DNA of 64,000 nt. It comes from Lycocorax pyrrhopterus obiensis (lineage: Eukaryota; Chordata; Aves; Passeriformes; Paradisaeidae). Made by a program: the position numbers and the translations under genes. Within the stretch, counting starts at the first letter, position 1; every line of letters starts with the position of its first letter. Below, in pieces: positions 1-63,922 of the stretch. A model generated the notes under the pieces. The model searched no databases, was not told the origin of the DNA, and was given only the letters and a program-made list of their open reading frames with translations. The DNA lies in assembly GCA_014706295.1 (NCBI GenBank), contig JACSVZ010000007.1, positions 2,811,199 to 2,875,198 on the forward strand, read 5' to 3'.

Positions 1-1164
1 GAATAAGTTGATGTTCTCTTCCTAGGTGTTCCTAGATGCTGCAAAGGTCACACTCAGTGTTGACATCTTTGGTATGCTGCTTTGCTGACTGTAAGGAGAA
101 AGGAGTAGAACCTGGACTCTTTGCTATGTTTAGCCTTGGTTTTAATTCATTTTTAAGTCAGAGGATCAGCAGATCCTCTTGCTCAGGGTCAGATTGCAAC
201 AAGTAAATGTGTTCTTTGAATTGTGGGGAATGTTCAAGATTTCAAATACATGATAAAAATCTAAATGGTTTAATTACCTAGATCTGCCAGGGTCAAGAAT
301 CTGTCTGATCACTAACTGAAGTAAGGCGCTGGAGAACTCTCCTCACAAGAAATGGCTTGACTCACTTGCAGTCAATTGATAAAATACTTTCTTTACCATA
401 GCTGAGTAATGGGAGTTTTTTGGGGGAAAAGTTCAACTAAGGGACATGTCCTACTTCAGAATTGGAGCAAAATTACAAATGCAGGAGATTCTGCTCAAGA
501 TTGTTCTAGCAAATCTGTGTGTTACCTTTTGACTGCCAAGCATGAGGCTATTCTTTTAGTCTGTTAGGTGGTCTGTAAATGTCAGACATGGCCTGGAAGG
601 ACTCCTTTTGGATCAGACTGACTCTGTTTTGCTTTTAATGCCTCAAGTCTTATGTTGTTTCAAAATAATGCCAATTCTGTTTCCTTCATCTTAGAAAATA
701 CGTACCACAGGAGTTTTTCTATACTATCAACAGTTGTGAAAGAAAGCCATGGAAAATGTCTAGAAGAAATACTAGAAATTTCTAAAATTTTATAGAACAA
801 ATAAAAAGATACCACAAGCATTTCTTGAAAAATCTAAATAGGCAAAAGCACACAAGTAGGCATCTATTAGTGAAACAGAAACAATATTGAGATCATATAA
901 AGAGTACTTCTTTGAAGTCTTGTATTAATATGTTTCAGTCAATAATTATTAAGAGAAACTGGCCATTTCAGAAGTGTATGTAACCCTGTCTTTTATGTCA
1001 AGCTTACATTAGCTCCTGATGACAGATTCCAGATGTGCTCAGAATAAGAGACCTATTTATTAAAGAACACGTCTATTAAAATTTTGATCAAAAATACCTA
1101 AGAAACTTAAACATTTTCCATAGTGCCTAGTAATGTACTTACATTTCTTTGTGGTTTTTTTAAG
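1..1164. other. ANO3 intron (partial)
   Basis: AT-rich intronic DNA upstream of the first ANO3 exon in the window. I found no exon matching the preceding part of the protein and no recognisable repeat. Confidence 0.6.
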
Positions 1165-52668
<51,504 letters not shown>

Positions 52669-53408
52669 TCACTACCCTGTTACAACAAAACCACTATTTG
52701 AAATTGGAGAGTGAAGTTACAAAATTTTCAGTCCAGCATCAGTGTGAGATTGGTGGTGGTGATGTATATATATTCTTTCTGGGCAGTACAGATGCATACT
52801 TTGGTTGGTACTGAAAAATAGATGTTTCCAATGATGACAATGAAAAGCCTTACCTGTAACTGTTCTGTGATGAGCTTCAAGAACAATTGGCATTCAGAAA
52901 TGTACAGACAGATTAAAAACCTGGACACTGTTTTAAAAAAAGGCAATGAATTTTCATGCTGTTTATGAAGATACTATCAGCATGATGAAAACAGAAAATT
53001 ACCTGTGAACCTATAGAGTAAGGGCATGACTAAAACCAACTTATGTGACATCCACTACTTCTACAGCTTCTGATTGCTGAGCTTCATCTGTAATGCCTCT
53101 AAAGAAAAGAGCAGTTGTTGCCTTTGTGGCCATGACTTGATCTTTCAGGCTTACTGTTTTGTCAGGTTTGTCCTAGTCTCTTACTGAGATTGTGGATGTG
53201 GTCCTACCCTAAAAAAGGGGTCTGTGGCTGCTAAATACTTACTATGCAGTTTAAGATTTGCACATCGATGTCATTAATTTATCCATCTAGTTGAAAACCG
53301 AAAAGGCCAAATTCAGAAAGAAAACAGCAGCACTAGGAGAACATTGCATTGCCCGCGTTGCAGCTCTGTTTGAAAATTCTACAGATGTTGAGTTGTCTTT
53401 CCACTTTC

Positions 53409-53435
53409 GTGTGTGGAAAGGCCCTCTCCACACAC
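53409..53435. repeat. Hairpin in ANO3 3' UTR
   Basis: GTGTGTGGA (53409-53417) and TCCACACAC (53427-53435) pair perfectly across a 9-base loop in the presumed 3' UTR. Confidence 0.8.
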
Positions 53436-53835
53436 TTCCAGGATGAAAGAACTAATTTTCATGCTAACTGTGTTACTGTTCCTCTTGATCTGTCTGGGCA
53501 ATGATTCCATGAATTCACAGAATGCTAACTTGAAATACTCCCATGCAGTGCAAATGTCTTTCTCTTCAAAATACAATTATATCTTTATAGTATGCAAGCT
53601 TCTGCAGATATATATGAGACATACAGTATAACATTGTGGCTTGCTTGTTCAGGGAAGGAGAAGAAGAGCAATTTGTAACAACGTTCTTCCTATTGTAATA
53701 GTAAATGTTGCAGTAATGTACATTTCTTTTATTGGCCTAACATAATATGTCATAACATTGGCGTTGGATACAAGCAAATATGTATACAGATTGTATATAA
53801 ATGCATAGACACACAGTGGTTACTCTTAGATTTAC

Positions 53836-53878
<43 letters not shown>

Positions 53879-53879
53879 T
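53836..53879. repeat. (TAT)n microsatellite
   Basis: About 14 uninterrupted TAT/ATT units in the presumed ANO3 3' UTR. Confidence 0.97.
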
Positions 53880-54363
53880 GTATCCTTGTTACACTTCGGG
53901 GGGATTTTTTTGATAAAATCACTAAAAAGGTAGACGTTCATTGAAGAATCAAATTTCAGTTTTTATGTGCAAACAGCATACTGCAGTGTTGCTTGTAGTT
54001 AATAGTCACATTTTGGTGATGAAATTGTCTGTTACTAACATTCCATAATATGGGAAAAGCATTTAACATTTAAACAAGTTTGAAGGGATACCTTGCAGGG
54101 AAGGGAATGGAAAAACAGAGTTACAGTTGTTCTGTTTCTCTTGTACAATTTTAAATAATGCTTCTCTATATTGAGTGAGAAAAATTTAGAAAACAATCAG
54201 CAAAGCACATAACTACAAAGTCTGCAAATTTTAACATTATTTTTAGGGATAAAGCGGCAGCAAAATCACTGCTGACAGATATGACCTGAATTTTTACTAT
54301 TTACATTATCCTGTTGAACTAAAAAGTGTGATTCCAGTATTCACTTGCATTTATTAGCACAAT

Positions 54364-54435
54364 TATTTTATTTTATTTTATTTTATTTTATTTTATTTTA
54401 TTTTATTTTATTTTATTTTATTTTATTTTATTTTA
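54364..54435. repeat. (ATTTT)n pentanucleotide microsatellite
   Basis: About 14 near-perfect ATTTT units on the + strand, downstream of the ANO3 stop. Confidence 0.97.
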
Positions 54436-56014
54436 ATTAATTTTAGGATTCAAGAGCCCATCGAAGTGGGTAAATAGGATCTGTTGTATCCAGAGAGCCT
54501 AGCATCAGACTTCTAAGTTCTTCAGTTGTTTCACCATATTCGTGAGATTTCTTGGTTAATTCCAGCTCTGGGACCAGACAAGGCAATTGTAGGAGTATCT
54601 ACAGTACTGCATGAAAGGAGGAAAGAAATTTGAAGATCTGGTCCAATCAGATACATTACTCATTCTTTCTGGGATAAAGGGCTGATGGAACTCAGCTTGC
54701 CATATTTTGGAAAGTCTGTTTTGTTTCTTCATATTCTGGGTTGTGCATTAAGTTCCTCAGGAGTGATTATCAGAAAAAAAGTTAGTGCACTCTCCTCAGT
54801 GCTAACAGAATCACAACATTTGAATTATTATCTGTTTCATTCTATGGATTGTCAAACACCGTTTGACAGCATTAACCCTGTGTCACAGTTTTTGTTTCTG
54901 TGCCACATAGTGGTCATACTTCAATTCTTCAGAAGGCCACAGATGAGCTCTTTTTAATGTTTTCTCTAAAAACAAAATGTCTTGGCTGGCCCAAGGTATA
55001 AAGATACAGGGTAAAATCAGGCAAAAATCAGAATTATTGATTTTTTAATACTTTCTTGTTTCTGCTATTGATATTGGCACGTCAGTACATACTTGGCCAA
55101 ATTCCAATTGGACCTGAAAAACCGCGTTAAAAAATCTTTTAGTATTTGAGATTTACGTATATATATTATGAATTTTTTTCAACACTGATATATAGGAGTA
55201 TATGAAAGGCAAGTGTGTAGATCTGATATGGTGCATTTCATGCACTGGAAAAGCACAAGAAGTTTGGAGAAACACTCTGTGTGTCCTTTACTTTTGGAGG
55301 ACATCGACAATGTGTAAAGGTCTTGCCACTATCTAGCCATTTGCTTAAGCTGAGAAACCTTTTTGCTAGATTTCGCTTAGTATGCTGTTTTCATTGATTG
55401 CACGTTATTTTCCTAAAGAATAAGGCACACACCGTCCTCAGGAATAATGTATTTTTTGAATGGTGAATGATCTTTTCATATGCTAAATATTGTCTTTTCA
55501 AACAAACTACTAGTATGACTAGACTGTGCATGCAGGCTGCATTTGTGAAATTTGACAAAGCTTTAGAACCTCAATTTGTGCAAAAATGCTTTAGATCGTT
55601 GCAGATCTAATTTATGACAACTTTGCTCTATGCATGTGCCCTTAGAGAGACTGCCTGAGCAAGTAGATTTTTTATATCTAAAGTATTTGTTCAAAATGTG
55701 TTAATTATTCTTAACCAAATTCTGCATCTTGATTCAAACAAAAGAAATTTACATTTCAGAAATGGCACAAAGTCCAGATACATGATATACACCTCATTTC
55801 TTATGACTTTTTATTCTAAATTTGTGCCTAATGTATGAGATCTGAATTTTGGTGAATAAAAAAAGGAAAATAAGAATTCTGTTTTGTTGGCCATCCTAAT
55901 GAGAGGTTCCCCAAAGTTTGTCTCCACAAAGAGGGAGGCATTAAGAGTATGCACAGCTGTGTGCTAAGGCTTGCCTGAATGTTGAGCCCAGGCTCCCACA
56001 GCACACTGATTGAG

Positions 56015-57155
56015 CATCCTTGGATGGATACTTGGAAACAAGGCAAACCTCATGATGACTTCAGTAAAGCCTTTGAAACTGTCACCCGCGGCATCCTTCT
56101 GGAGAAGGTGGCAGCAGGTACACTCTTAGCTGAATTAAAACTGACTGGATGGCCATGCCCGGAGAGTGGCAGCGAATGGTGTTTATCCAGTTGGCAGCCT
56201 GTCAGTAGTGTGGTTCCCCAAGGCTCAGTATTGGGGCCAGTTCTGTTTAATGTCTTTATCAATGATCTGAACAAGGGGATCCAGGGCATCCTCAGTGAGT
56301 TTGCAGACAACACTAAATTGGGTGGGATTGTTGATCTGTTGGATGTCAGGAAGGCTCTGCATAGGGATATGGACAGGCTGGATCGATGGGCCAAGGCCAA
56401 TGGAATGTTCAATACGGCAAAGTGCCAAGCCTTGTCCCTGGATTACAACAACCCACTGCAGTGCTACAGGCTAGGAGCAGAGTGGAAAGCTGCCCTGCAG
56501 AAAAGGACCTGAGGGTGCTGGTCAACAGCAGCTGAACATGAGCCAGTGTCTGCCCAGGTGGGAAAAAAAGCCGACAGCATCCTGTCCTGTGTCAGAAATA
56601 GTGTGGCCAGCAGGACCAGGGAAATGATTGTCCATCTGTACTCAGCACTGATGAGGCCACACATTGAGAACTGTGTCCAGTTCAGGGCCCCTCAATTCCA
56701 GACAGACATTGAGGTGCTGGAGCATATCCAGAGAAGGGCAATGAAGCTGGTGAGAGATCTAGAGAGATTAAGTCATAGGAGGAGCAAGTGAAGGATCTGT
56801 GGTTTTTTAGTTGGACGAGGAGGCTCAGAGGAGTCTTATCGCTCTTCACAACTACCTGAAAGAAGATTGTAGCAAGGTGGGAGTCAGCCTCTTCCACCAG
56901 GCAAATAGTGACAAGACAAGGGGACATAACCTCAGGCTGCACACGGTAAGGTTCAGGTTGGACATCAGGAAGAATTTTTTCTCTGAAAGCATTGGAACAG
57001 GCTGCCCTGGGAGGTCGTGGAGTCATCATCCTTGGAAGTGTTCAAGAAACAACTGGACATGGCACTTAGTGTTGTGATTTATTTGTCATGGTGATGTTCT
57101 GTCAAAGATTGGACCTGATAATTTTGGAGGTCTTTTCCAACATTAATGATACATT
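56015..57155 (+). mobile_element. CR1 LINE, 5'-truncated, with RT C-terminal half
   Basis: A 177-codon frame (55979-56512) keeps [38 protein letters not shown] and [11 protein letters not shown] of the CR1 reverse transcriptase. The catalytic FADD reads FADN, so it is inactive. The rest of ORF2 follows in other frames ([30 protein letters not shown]) to the CR1 3' end near 57150. Confidence 0.93.
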
Positions 57156-57232
57156 TCTTTCCTAACCCTTTTTGTTAAAGGATTTATAGAGAAAATTGTG
57201 ACAAGGCAAAAATTTTGATAGTGATGATGGAT

Positions 57233-57684
57233 TGATGCCTTTTCCTGGTCTTAAAATCAAGAATCAAACACGGTTAGAAGGGAAAAAGGGATTTTACCTT
57301 GGTATTTATTTTAAGGATCCTTAGGTGCACTATGTCCAGGTCAAATGCACCTCAGTGCACACCGCAATGCACACCCCCAAAAGATCTGGTATAACATTAT
57401 AGGTCTTACTAATTACCATATCTATCAAAGATTCCCCAATGAGAGGCTCAAATGAGCCCCCCTCCCCAAGGAACCTTCCCCTGGATGGTTCTATCTTAGT
57501 TTACAAAATGTGTTCTGGAGAGGACCTTGGTGTCTGGGGCACACTGATCCCTAACTACGAAGCTTCTAAAATGTTGAGTCTCCTAGCTTGACAAACAAGT
57601 CCAAGAATGTAAGCAAAAAGCACTAAGAATACAGAAGTTATAAAAAGGTATAAAAGGGGTATAAAAAAAGGCAAAAAATCATCA
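57233..57684 (-). mobile_element. LTR-like element (about 450 bp)
   Basis: Starts TGATGCCTTTTCC and ends ATCATCA, and shares the GGTATTTATTTT poly(A)-signal context (reverse strand, 57305-57310) with the LTR at 35923-36361. Probably a diverged relative. No clean target duplication was found, so the boundaries are approximate. Confidence 0.55.
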
Positions 57685-58397
57685 TGACATCAGATGATAA
57701 GTGAGTTTTTGGTTTTTGTTAGATATTTCTTTGGAAGTGTCTTCAGTAGTACAAAATACACATCAGCTGTGGCTGTGCCCTTTTCCAACAACAACTTGTC
57801 ATAAATTGTGTTCTGAGGAACAGTTAGGCTCAATTGTGTCCTGTGGAAAGCTCAAAAGGAAAATGTCTAGACAGACTCGTAAAAATAGGTTAGTAGATAA
57901 ATACCTTAATGGAAAAATTAATAGATTTCCAGAAGTTTCCTTCATAAAAAGTTCTGCAGAAGGAGAAATACCTTGGGAAACACAGCTTCAGGGCAAGTAT
58001 TAATAGGGGGAAAGTCAAGAATTTTGGTGATGTTTTATTCTTAATGTGCCATTAAGATGATCTGTCTAATCATGTGCATAACGCACATCTGCTCTTTCCT
58101 TGCTGCAGCTTCTTCCGCTGCAGACTCCAACTAGGAGTGTTGCCAGAGAGAATTTCTGGAGCCATGGGATCCAGTGGAGTTACCTGCAAAGTCCTACATG
58201 GCATTGTGGGACTTAGTAAACTTTTGCATTATGTCACAGTTTTTTTGGAGGCAAATTAGCATATGCGTATTTAGAAGCATCGTAACATTTTGGTTAACTG
58301 AAAATCATCCATGTCCATAAATTGAAAATAAACTGTCTATACATAGTTAGCCTGTAAATGTCACAAATTTTCATTAAAACTATTATAAACTAGATTT

Positions 58398-58403
<6 letters not shown>

Positions 58404-58447
<44 letters not shown>
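58404..58447. repeat. (TA)n microsatellite
   Basis: Pure TA dinucleotide run of about 44 bases. Confidence 0.97.
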
Positions 58448-58448
<1 letters not shown>

Positions 58449-60580
58449 TGGGCAATAGCCATATTAATAAAACTCATTTTATACAAACAGCTAAATATGA
58501 ATGCAATAAAGTTGACAGAAAATTAAAAAAATCGTATTTTCTACTAAGTTTCTATTTCTATTAAGAAAATGGACAGAGAAAAATAGTGGTATCAGTAATC
58601 ACAGTGCAGTAGTACTTTGAGAAGCATTTTAGTTTTTGGAATCCTCAAAAAGTGCTGATGTTGCTTGTTTGGGGGAGAAGTTTGAAATAAATATAAGGGC
58701 AGCATTTCATAATAATTATTTGATGTTGAGACTTGATTCTAGAATTCAAACAGAATTCCACTTTCTAGGCAGACCTGTTATTTTGTTCCAATGCATATTT
58801 TGTCTGACTAAAATGCATACAGTGACACTTTCTGAAAGTGTTTAAGTGATTTTCTAACTTTTATTCCTGTAGTGGAAAATCTAGTCGTTTTAAAAAGTCC
58901 CTAAATCTTTTCATACTCAACCTCATGCTCACAAAACCCATGTTCTTCTGAGGTAAAATGCAGCAACCAGCATGTGGAGGGTGAGAATGAGCAGAAGGCA
59001 GCGAAGGGCTCATATTCACTCCAGCAAGTTTTGCTCCAGAATTGCAACAGGCTCTGAAAAATAAGGGTTTGAGGATGAAACATGGGGACAGCCCTCCTGA
59101 TCTTTTTTTTTCTCCTGTGGCTCATTCTTTATTTACCCTCAGTATTTTATTACACGCTGCCTTCTGGGTGACAGTTCAGTTTCCAGGGCAATTCTCTAAC
59201 AACAGATTTTTGTACAGGCTGTTTTTAGATGTCCCTTACTGAGATGCCAAAGCAGAAAGTGCACAAAGAGTAGTTTGTCTGGTGCTTTTTACAAATCAGT
59301 ATGCATTGATTGGATGGAGTAGTGTGAGACAGCATGGGGTACCTCTATGTGTGCCATTTCTGTCCTTTCAGTCACTTCCCCAAGCACCACAGTGTTTTCT
59401 CCTTCTGTCCCTTCCTACACATACACATACATCCTAAATACCCTACACAGTTGTATAATTTTTAAATTTCTATAATGGATTCATTTTGACAATTTTTATC
59501 TGATATTGCCATTGCAAACACGTTTACTAGAAAATTGGATTGTTGTAACCTTGGCATAACCATAATAGCACAATGTTACCACAACAGCACAAAGTTCTAA
59601 TGGCACAACAATGAACGGTAGGGAAGTCACAATTCCATGGTATACAGAAACTTTTTAAATCTGGGACTGGGATTTAATCTTGAAATGTTAATGGTGTAGT
59701 CCCTCTTCACTGCACTGGAAATGACCTTGTGTTAGTTTTGTTGGCTCATTCTAACTTCTTGATACAACCTCTGTATTGGTAGTTGTTCTCTGTAGTTTGC
59801 ATTCTTATCGACATGAGCTCCTTGTTAGGATGCAACAGGGTGAGAAATTAGGATTAAACCAAATGGAGTCTAAAGCTAGTAAGATTTTAACCACTGAGAA
59901 CATGATGATTTTTATGTTAATAATAAAAAAATCAGATCATATTTTCATTTCATGTTCTATTTAAATGACTTGGAGTTTTGTATTGAAAAATCTTCCAAAC
60001 TGATGGCTCTAATTTTTACCTAGAGTAGTATCACTGAAATTTCAGTTCTTTGAAACAGTCTCATGTGAAATCTAACTGAGTAAGATAGTTCAGTCATTTT
60101 TTACTCTGATAGTCCTGGCTAACTTGCAATATCGTGATCATAAGAGATTTCTTAAAATGTGTATATATTTGAAATTTGTGTAATATTTAAATACAACTTG
60201 ATTTCTAAGTAAGGAGTAAGAATAAAATTTCAGCTATTTTTTCTACTCATAAATCCACATTTAGTAAGTAATATTTAAAACAAGTTTACAGTATCAGAGA
60301 GCGTGTCAGAGAAATTTACTTTTCTGTGCAAAATCTGTAAGTTCTTCCAGCATGGCAGTTTTCAGTTTCTTTTGTGTTTTAAGATTGCTGTTACAAGCAG
60401 CTATGTACCCCAGAAGTAAAAGAATTCACTGAGGAAAAAGTTGTAGATCTGATTAACTATTGTAAGACACTTTTGGCATAAATTTGTCTTTGGGATGCTG
60501 TTTACTTTATCACGGTTTATGTATACAAATGCAACTACTTGCTGTATCATGCACATTTGATTATTACATTTTTTTTCAGT

Positions 60581-60586
60581 AATAAA
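60581..60586 (+). terminator. Candidate poly(A) signal for ANO3
   Basis: AATAAA, followed about 23 bases later by GGCTGTGAGCTTTATT, which resembles a GU/U-rich downstream element. If used, the ANO3 3' UTR would be nearly 8 kb and would include the CR1 at 56-57 kb, so earlier sites may be used instead. Confidence 0.3.
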
Positions 60587-62905
60587 CTTGGATATATTTG
60601 AAAAAGGCTGTGAGCTTTATTATTCCAAATATTCAAAGATAATTAAAAGCAATTTATACTTGAAAAGTGAGTGCTCATGAGCATTCAAACCATAGTCTTG
60701 TAAGAAAGTAATTTCAGGGTCATACTTGGCTCAGGCATTTTTAACAATTAAATATTTGATTATTTTGGTCTCAAGGCACATCTAGACTGAGTTTTAAAAT
60801 TTTCAGTCATTTATGTTGTACTGCTTTCACTAGTAAGTAACAATTTCTTAAATTTAAGCTCTTCTAGGATTTATCTGTTCCTAGTTTAATAATCTCAGTT
60901 TTTCAGCCAAAGTGGACAGGCTAGGTCTGCCTCTGGAAGAATCAATGGCTCAGGATGTAGAGGAAATGAGAAGATAACTAAACAACACTGACATGAATTT
61001 TTAAACAGAATGGGAATTTCTCTGAGTTCCAGTTTTGCTAAGACTTATCCTTAAAGCTTGCTAGAAGGCTGAATAATGAACTACTGATTTTAGCCATACG
61101 TTGTCATGTATGATCCACGTGTTGGAATTAGTATCACCCTGTGCCTGGCTCCCTTACAAATACAGAAAACACTTGTGTTCAATGAGCAGATTTAGTTGTA
61201 ACAAAACTAGTCTGGAAATAGTTGAAGAAAAATTTTTCAGGATATTTCTTCAACAGCATTTGGAGAGAATGCAGTTCTAGCCAACCTAACTCACTTTTTT
61301 GGGACATTAAATGGATTAATTAAGATTCTCTTCTGTGGTAAATGATTTGAAAAGATGTTAAGTCTGTAGTGAATCCAGTGTTGCCAAACTTGTGAAATGC
61401 ATGCAGAGCATAACGATACTGCTTTAAGTTCCTTAAGAAATATTCAGAAGAGACTTGGTTGTCTTCAGAGTTACAGATCTCTGAATCAGATGTCCTCCAA
61501 CTATGAGTAGAGAGGGTTTTATCATCCTCCATCTGATTATATAGCTTTATATTGGTGTTTTGAACCACTTTCACTCAGGAATTATTTTACATCCTTATGC
61601 ATGATAGTTAGACTTAATACAACCTAATCAGTAAGGTGTGTGGCCATGAGATATAAATGGTACAGATGTATTTACTGAGTTTCCATCTTTGCCTGGCTAA
61701 CAATCCCAAGTATGGAAGCAGGAAGGGAAAGCATGCCACATGAGAAAGAAAGCAGCTAGCCAGACTCAGCTAAAAGGTTTTATGAAATTGTAAAATCAGT
61801 GTAAAAGGGATTAACACAAATATTGACCTAATTCTTAGTTTCTTGACAAACTGTTCCATGCAAGCAAGGCAGTGTCATTTACAGACTGCTATTTCAGTTC
61901 TCTGATTAAAATCCTGGGACCACTTCCAGGGGCAGGGCATGAGCACACACAGGGGAAATAACTTCAAGGACCAGGCTGACATACATCTATGTCATAAAGA
62001 TGGTTACTGATAAAGCAAAAGCAACAGTTGGGCTCTTCAAAGAAATACGAGCTGAATGTATCAGCTGGGTCCATGAGTCATCTTTGATATTTTTATTCCT
62101 TTTTTTTCATTCAATTGTACATTTTGTTTAAAAACATATATTTATCGAAAAACTATATCCGGAAGTTTATCAAGGTGAGAGGTGATCTGTTGACTTTGAT
62201 TTACAACCAGCACATTTTAGAAGAAATGTGTTTCACTGAAAGAGAGCACTGAGTGGTCTCTGCTTCCAAGACATTGTACCAGACAGATTATTTTGCCTAA
62301 TTATGTGTCTTTTTTTCAAAATTCAGCATGAGTTATCAATTAGGAGGCATAATCATCATTAAACATTGGTTTATTTTCTTTATTGCATAAAAGTGGATCT
62401 TTTTGAGCTGAAAACTAACACAGATAAAGAACTATCCTGAATTCAAAGTAAAATTTGTTACTCTCTCCTATAGCTTTTACAATGAGAAGTTATAAAGAAA
62501 ACTTGAATTCCACAGAGGAAGCAAACACAGTTATCTTGGTGACTGAAAGACCAGGCTGGTCTATACACGATTCCTGTGAGGAGACTTTTTCAGATACCTG
62601 GGTATAGGCTCAATCTGACCTCCCTTCTCTCCCTCCGTCAGAGGGCAGCTCAGTCTCACCTTAGTGAGATGTCTCACAAACTTCTCCAAAGTCTTAATTT
62701 ATCTCAAGTTCACCTTTGAACATTTCCCTTCAATGATGAGTTACTGAACAGAGCATGTGAGGCAGATGTATTGCAGCTGCATCTGAGTGGGAGCTTCCAC
62801 AACAAAATTCATGAAACATTTCTTCCAAAATAGCAGTGCTTCCAAAACCCCATTGTCTGATCATTTCCCAGGTCTGCCAAGAAATTAATAAATAAAAATC
62901 TGGCC

Positions 62906-62911
62906 TTTATT
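62906..62911 (-). terminator. Candidate poly(A) signal for SLC5A12
   Basis: AATAAA on the - strand, about 122 bases after the SLC5A12 stop codon, followed by a T-rich stretch. First such signal downstream of the stop; use is inferred. Confidence 0.45.
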
Positions 62912-63032
62912 GCTATAGTGAGCAATTGTTCCCTCTTGGTCACCTACAAGCTGGTAAATGCAGTAATGAAAGTTCTTAATTTTTGAAGCTGAAGAACTAA
63001 AGTTTGATTAAATATCCCTTGTCCCTCAGCTT

Positions 63033-63191
63033 CTAGAGGCGAGATTCTCTGCTCATATTTGCATATGAATTTTCCTCAGGATTGTAACCAGGGATCTGGT
63101 GATTATTTTCTTTGTTGGTATTATTCTTGAAGGTGTTATCTGTTCTGGTTTTATTTGCAGCAACTTTAGGCAGTTTTTTCTCAAAGTCCAT
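63033..63191 (-). CDS. SLC5A12: SLC5A12 terminal coding exon
   Basis: SLC5A12 (SMCT2) is a low-affinity sodium-coupled lactate/monocarboxylate transporter of epithelial apical membranes. This exon follows a strong acceptor (T10 tract then CAG) and is phase 0 with the exon at 63923. It encodes a 52-residue hydrophilic cytosolic tail: MDFEKKLPKV, Asn/Lys-rich middle, then IPGYNPEENSYANM, matching the human tail VPGYDPKDKSYNNM as I remember it, and a stop at 63033-63035. The C-terminus SRL fits a class I PDZ ligand. Confidence 0.88.
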   Translation of the reverse strand: MDFEKKLPKVAANKTRTDNTFKNNTNKENNHQIPGYNPEENSYANMSRESRL

Positions 63192-63922
63192 CTGAAAAAA
63201 AAAAAGAAAATACCCTGGTAGTTTGAAGCCTGTATTCACTACCTTTTTCCTTTGATTAAAGGAAAATTGTTAAAACAGTGCAAGAAGAAAGGTATTCATT
63301 CTGTATGCCTTTTTAATGAGCTACAAAGCCTTAGACACCTGGAGAATAGCTGGCCCTGTTGCTGTGGGGTAGGTGGAGGTGGGAAGGAGCAGCTCAGGTG
63401 CTGGTGAGTGCAGCACTGCCTGATTGTTACTCCCTGGTGCTGCTCTGGAGGGCAGAAGCCACAGAGGCTCTGATGGTGGGGATGGCAGCAGTAAGAGAGC
63501 TTCGTGAACATACGAGTTCTAAAGTCTTTTTCTCTGAGCTTGATGGAAGGTGATAGCTTAGTGAACTCTCTAGGGTGTAAAGTGCAGTTTTGTCTCCACT
63601 CAGCTGCTGAAGCAGGGAGGGCAGAGAGACAGAGGTCAGACCCTGTTTCATGAGCTCCTGGCTTTCCCGAGGGCTGTTTGGAGAGCCTGAGTCCCCATAT
63701 TTGATGAAAACAAGAAAAGTAGTTAACTTATTACTCACCGGGGTTTGGCTGATCTCATTTCCAGTCTGTGGTGCTTATGCAGCATACCTTGCATAAGTTC
63801 AAAAGCAACTGCTGAAGGCTGGTTAGTTCTCTGGTCAGCATGTGCCCTCACGTAAGTACGTGCATGTGTTCCCACTGTTCCTGGGCCACAGCAGGGCCGA
63901 GCTGATGGGTTCAGGTACTTAC
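63192..63922 (-). other. SLC5A12 last intron
   Basis: Bounded on the - strand by GAG|GTAAGT and TTTTTTTTTTCAG. No further exon is needed by the frame. Open frames on both strands here (such as 63427-63738) have no recognisable domain. Confidence 0.75.

Larger units (their letters stand above)
52669..56014 (+). other. ANO3 3' UTR / downstream sequence
   Basis: AT-rich, without splice sites or coding potential I trust. The 3' end of ANO3 cannot be fixed from sequence alone. Candidate poly(A) signals (AATAAA) are at 55855-55860, 58505-58510 and 60581-60586. The last has a T- and G-rich stretch about 20-30 bases downstream and is the best formed. Contains a perfect 9-bp hairpin at 53409-53435 and two microsatellites. 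Confidence 0.5.
57685..63032. other. Intergenic region between ANO3 and SLC5A12
   Basis: AT-rich region between two convergent genes, probably holding parts of both 3' UTRs. It contains the microsatellite at 58404-58447 and candidate poly(A) signals for each gene. Short open frames (for example 57701-58003) show no recognisable domain. Confidence 0.55.

Noticed and set aside
1..60. Possible exon after TTCTCTTCCTAG
   Set aside because: The following sequence does not match the part of ANO3 expected before the exon at 1165.
55979..56512. Reverse-transcriptase gene
   Set aside because: It is the CR1 ORF2 remnant; its catalytic FADD is FADN and the rest of ORF2 is frameshifted.
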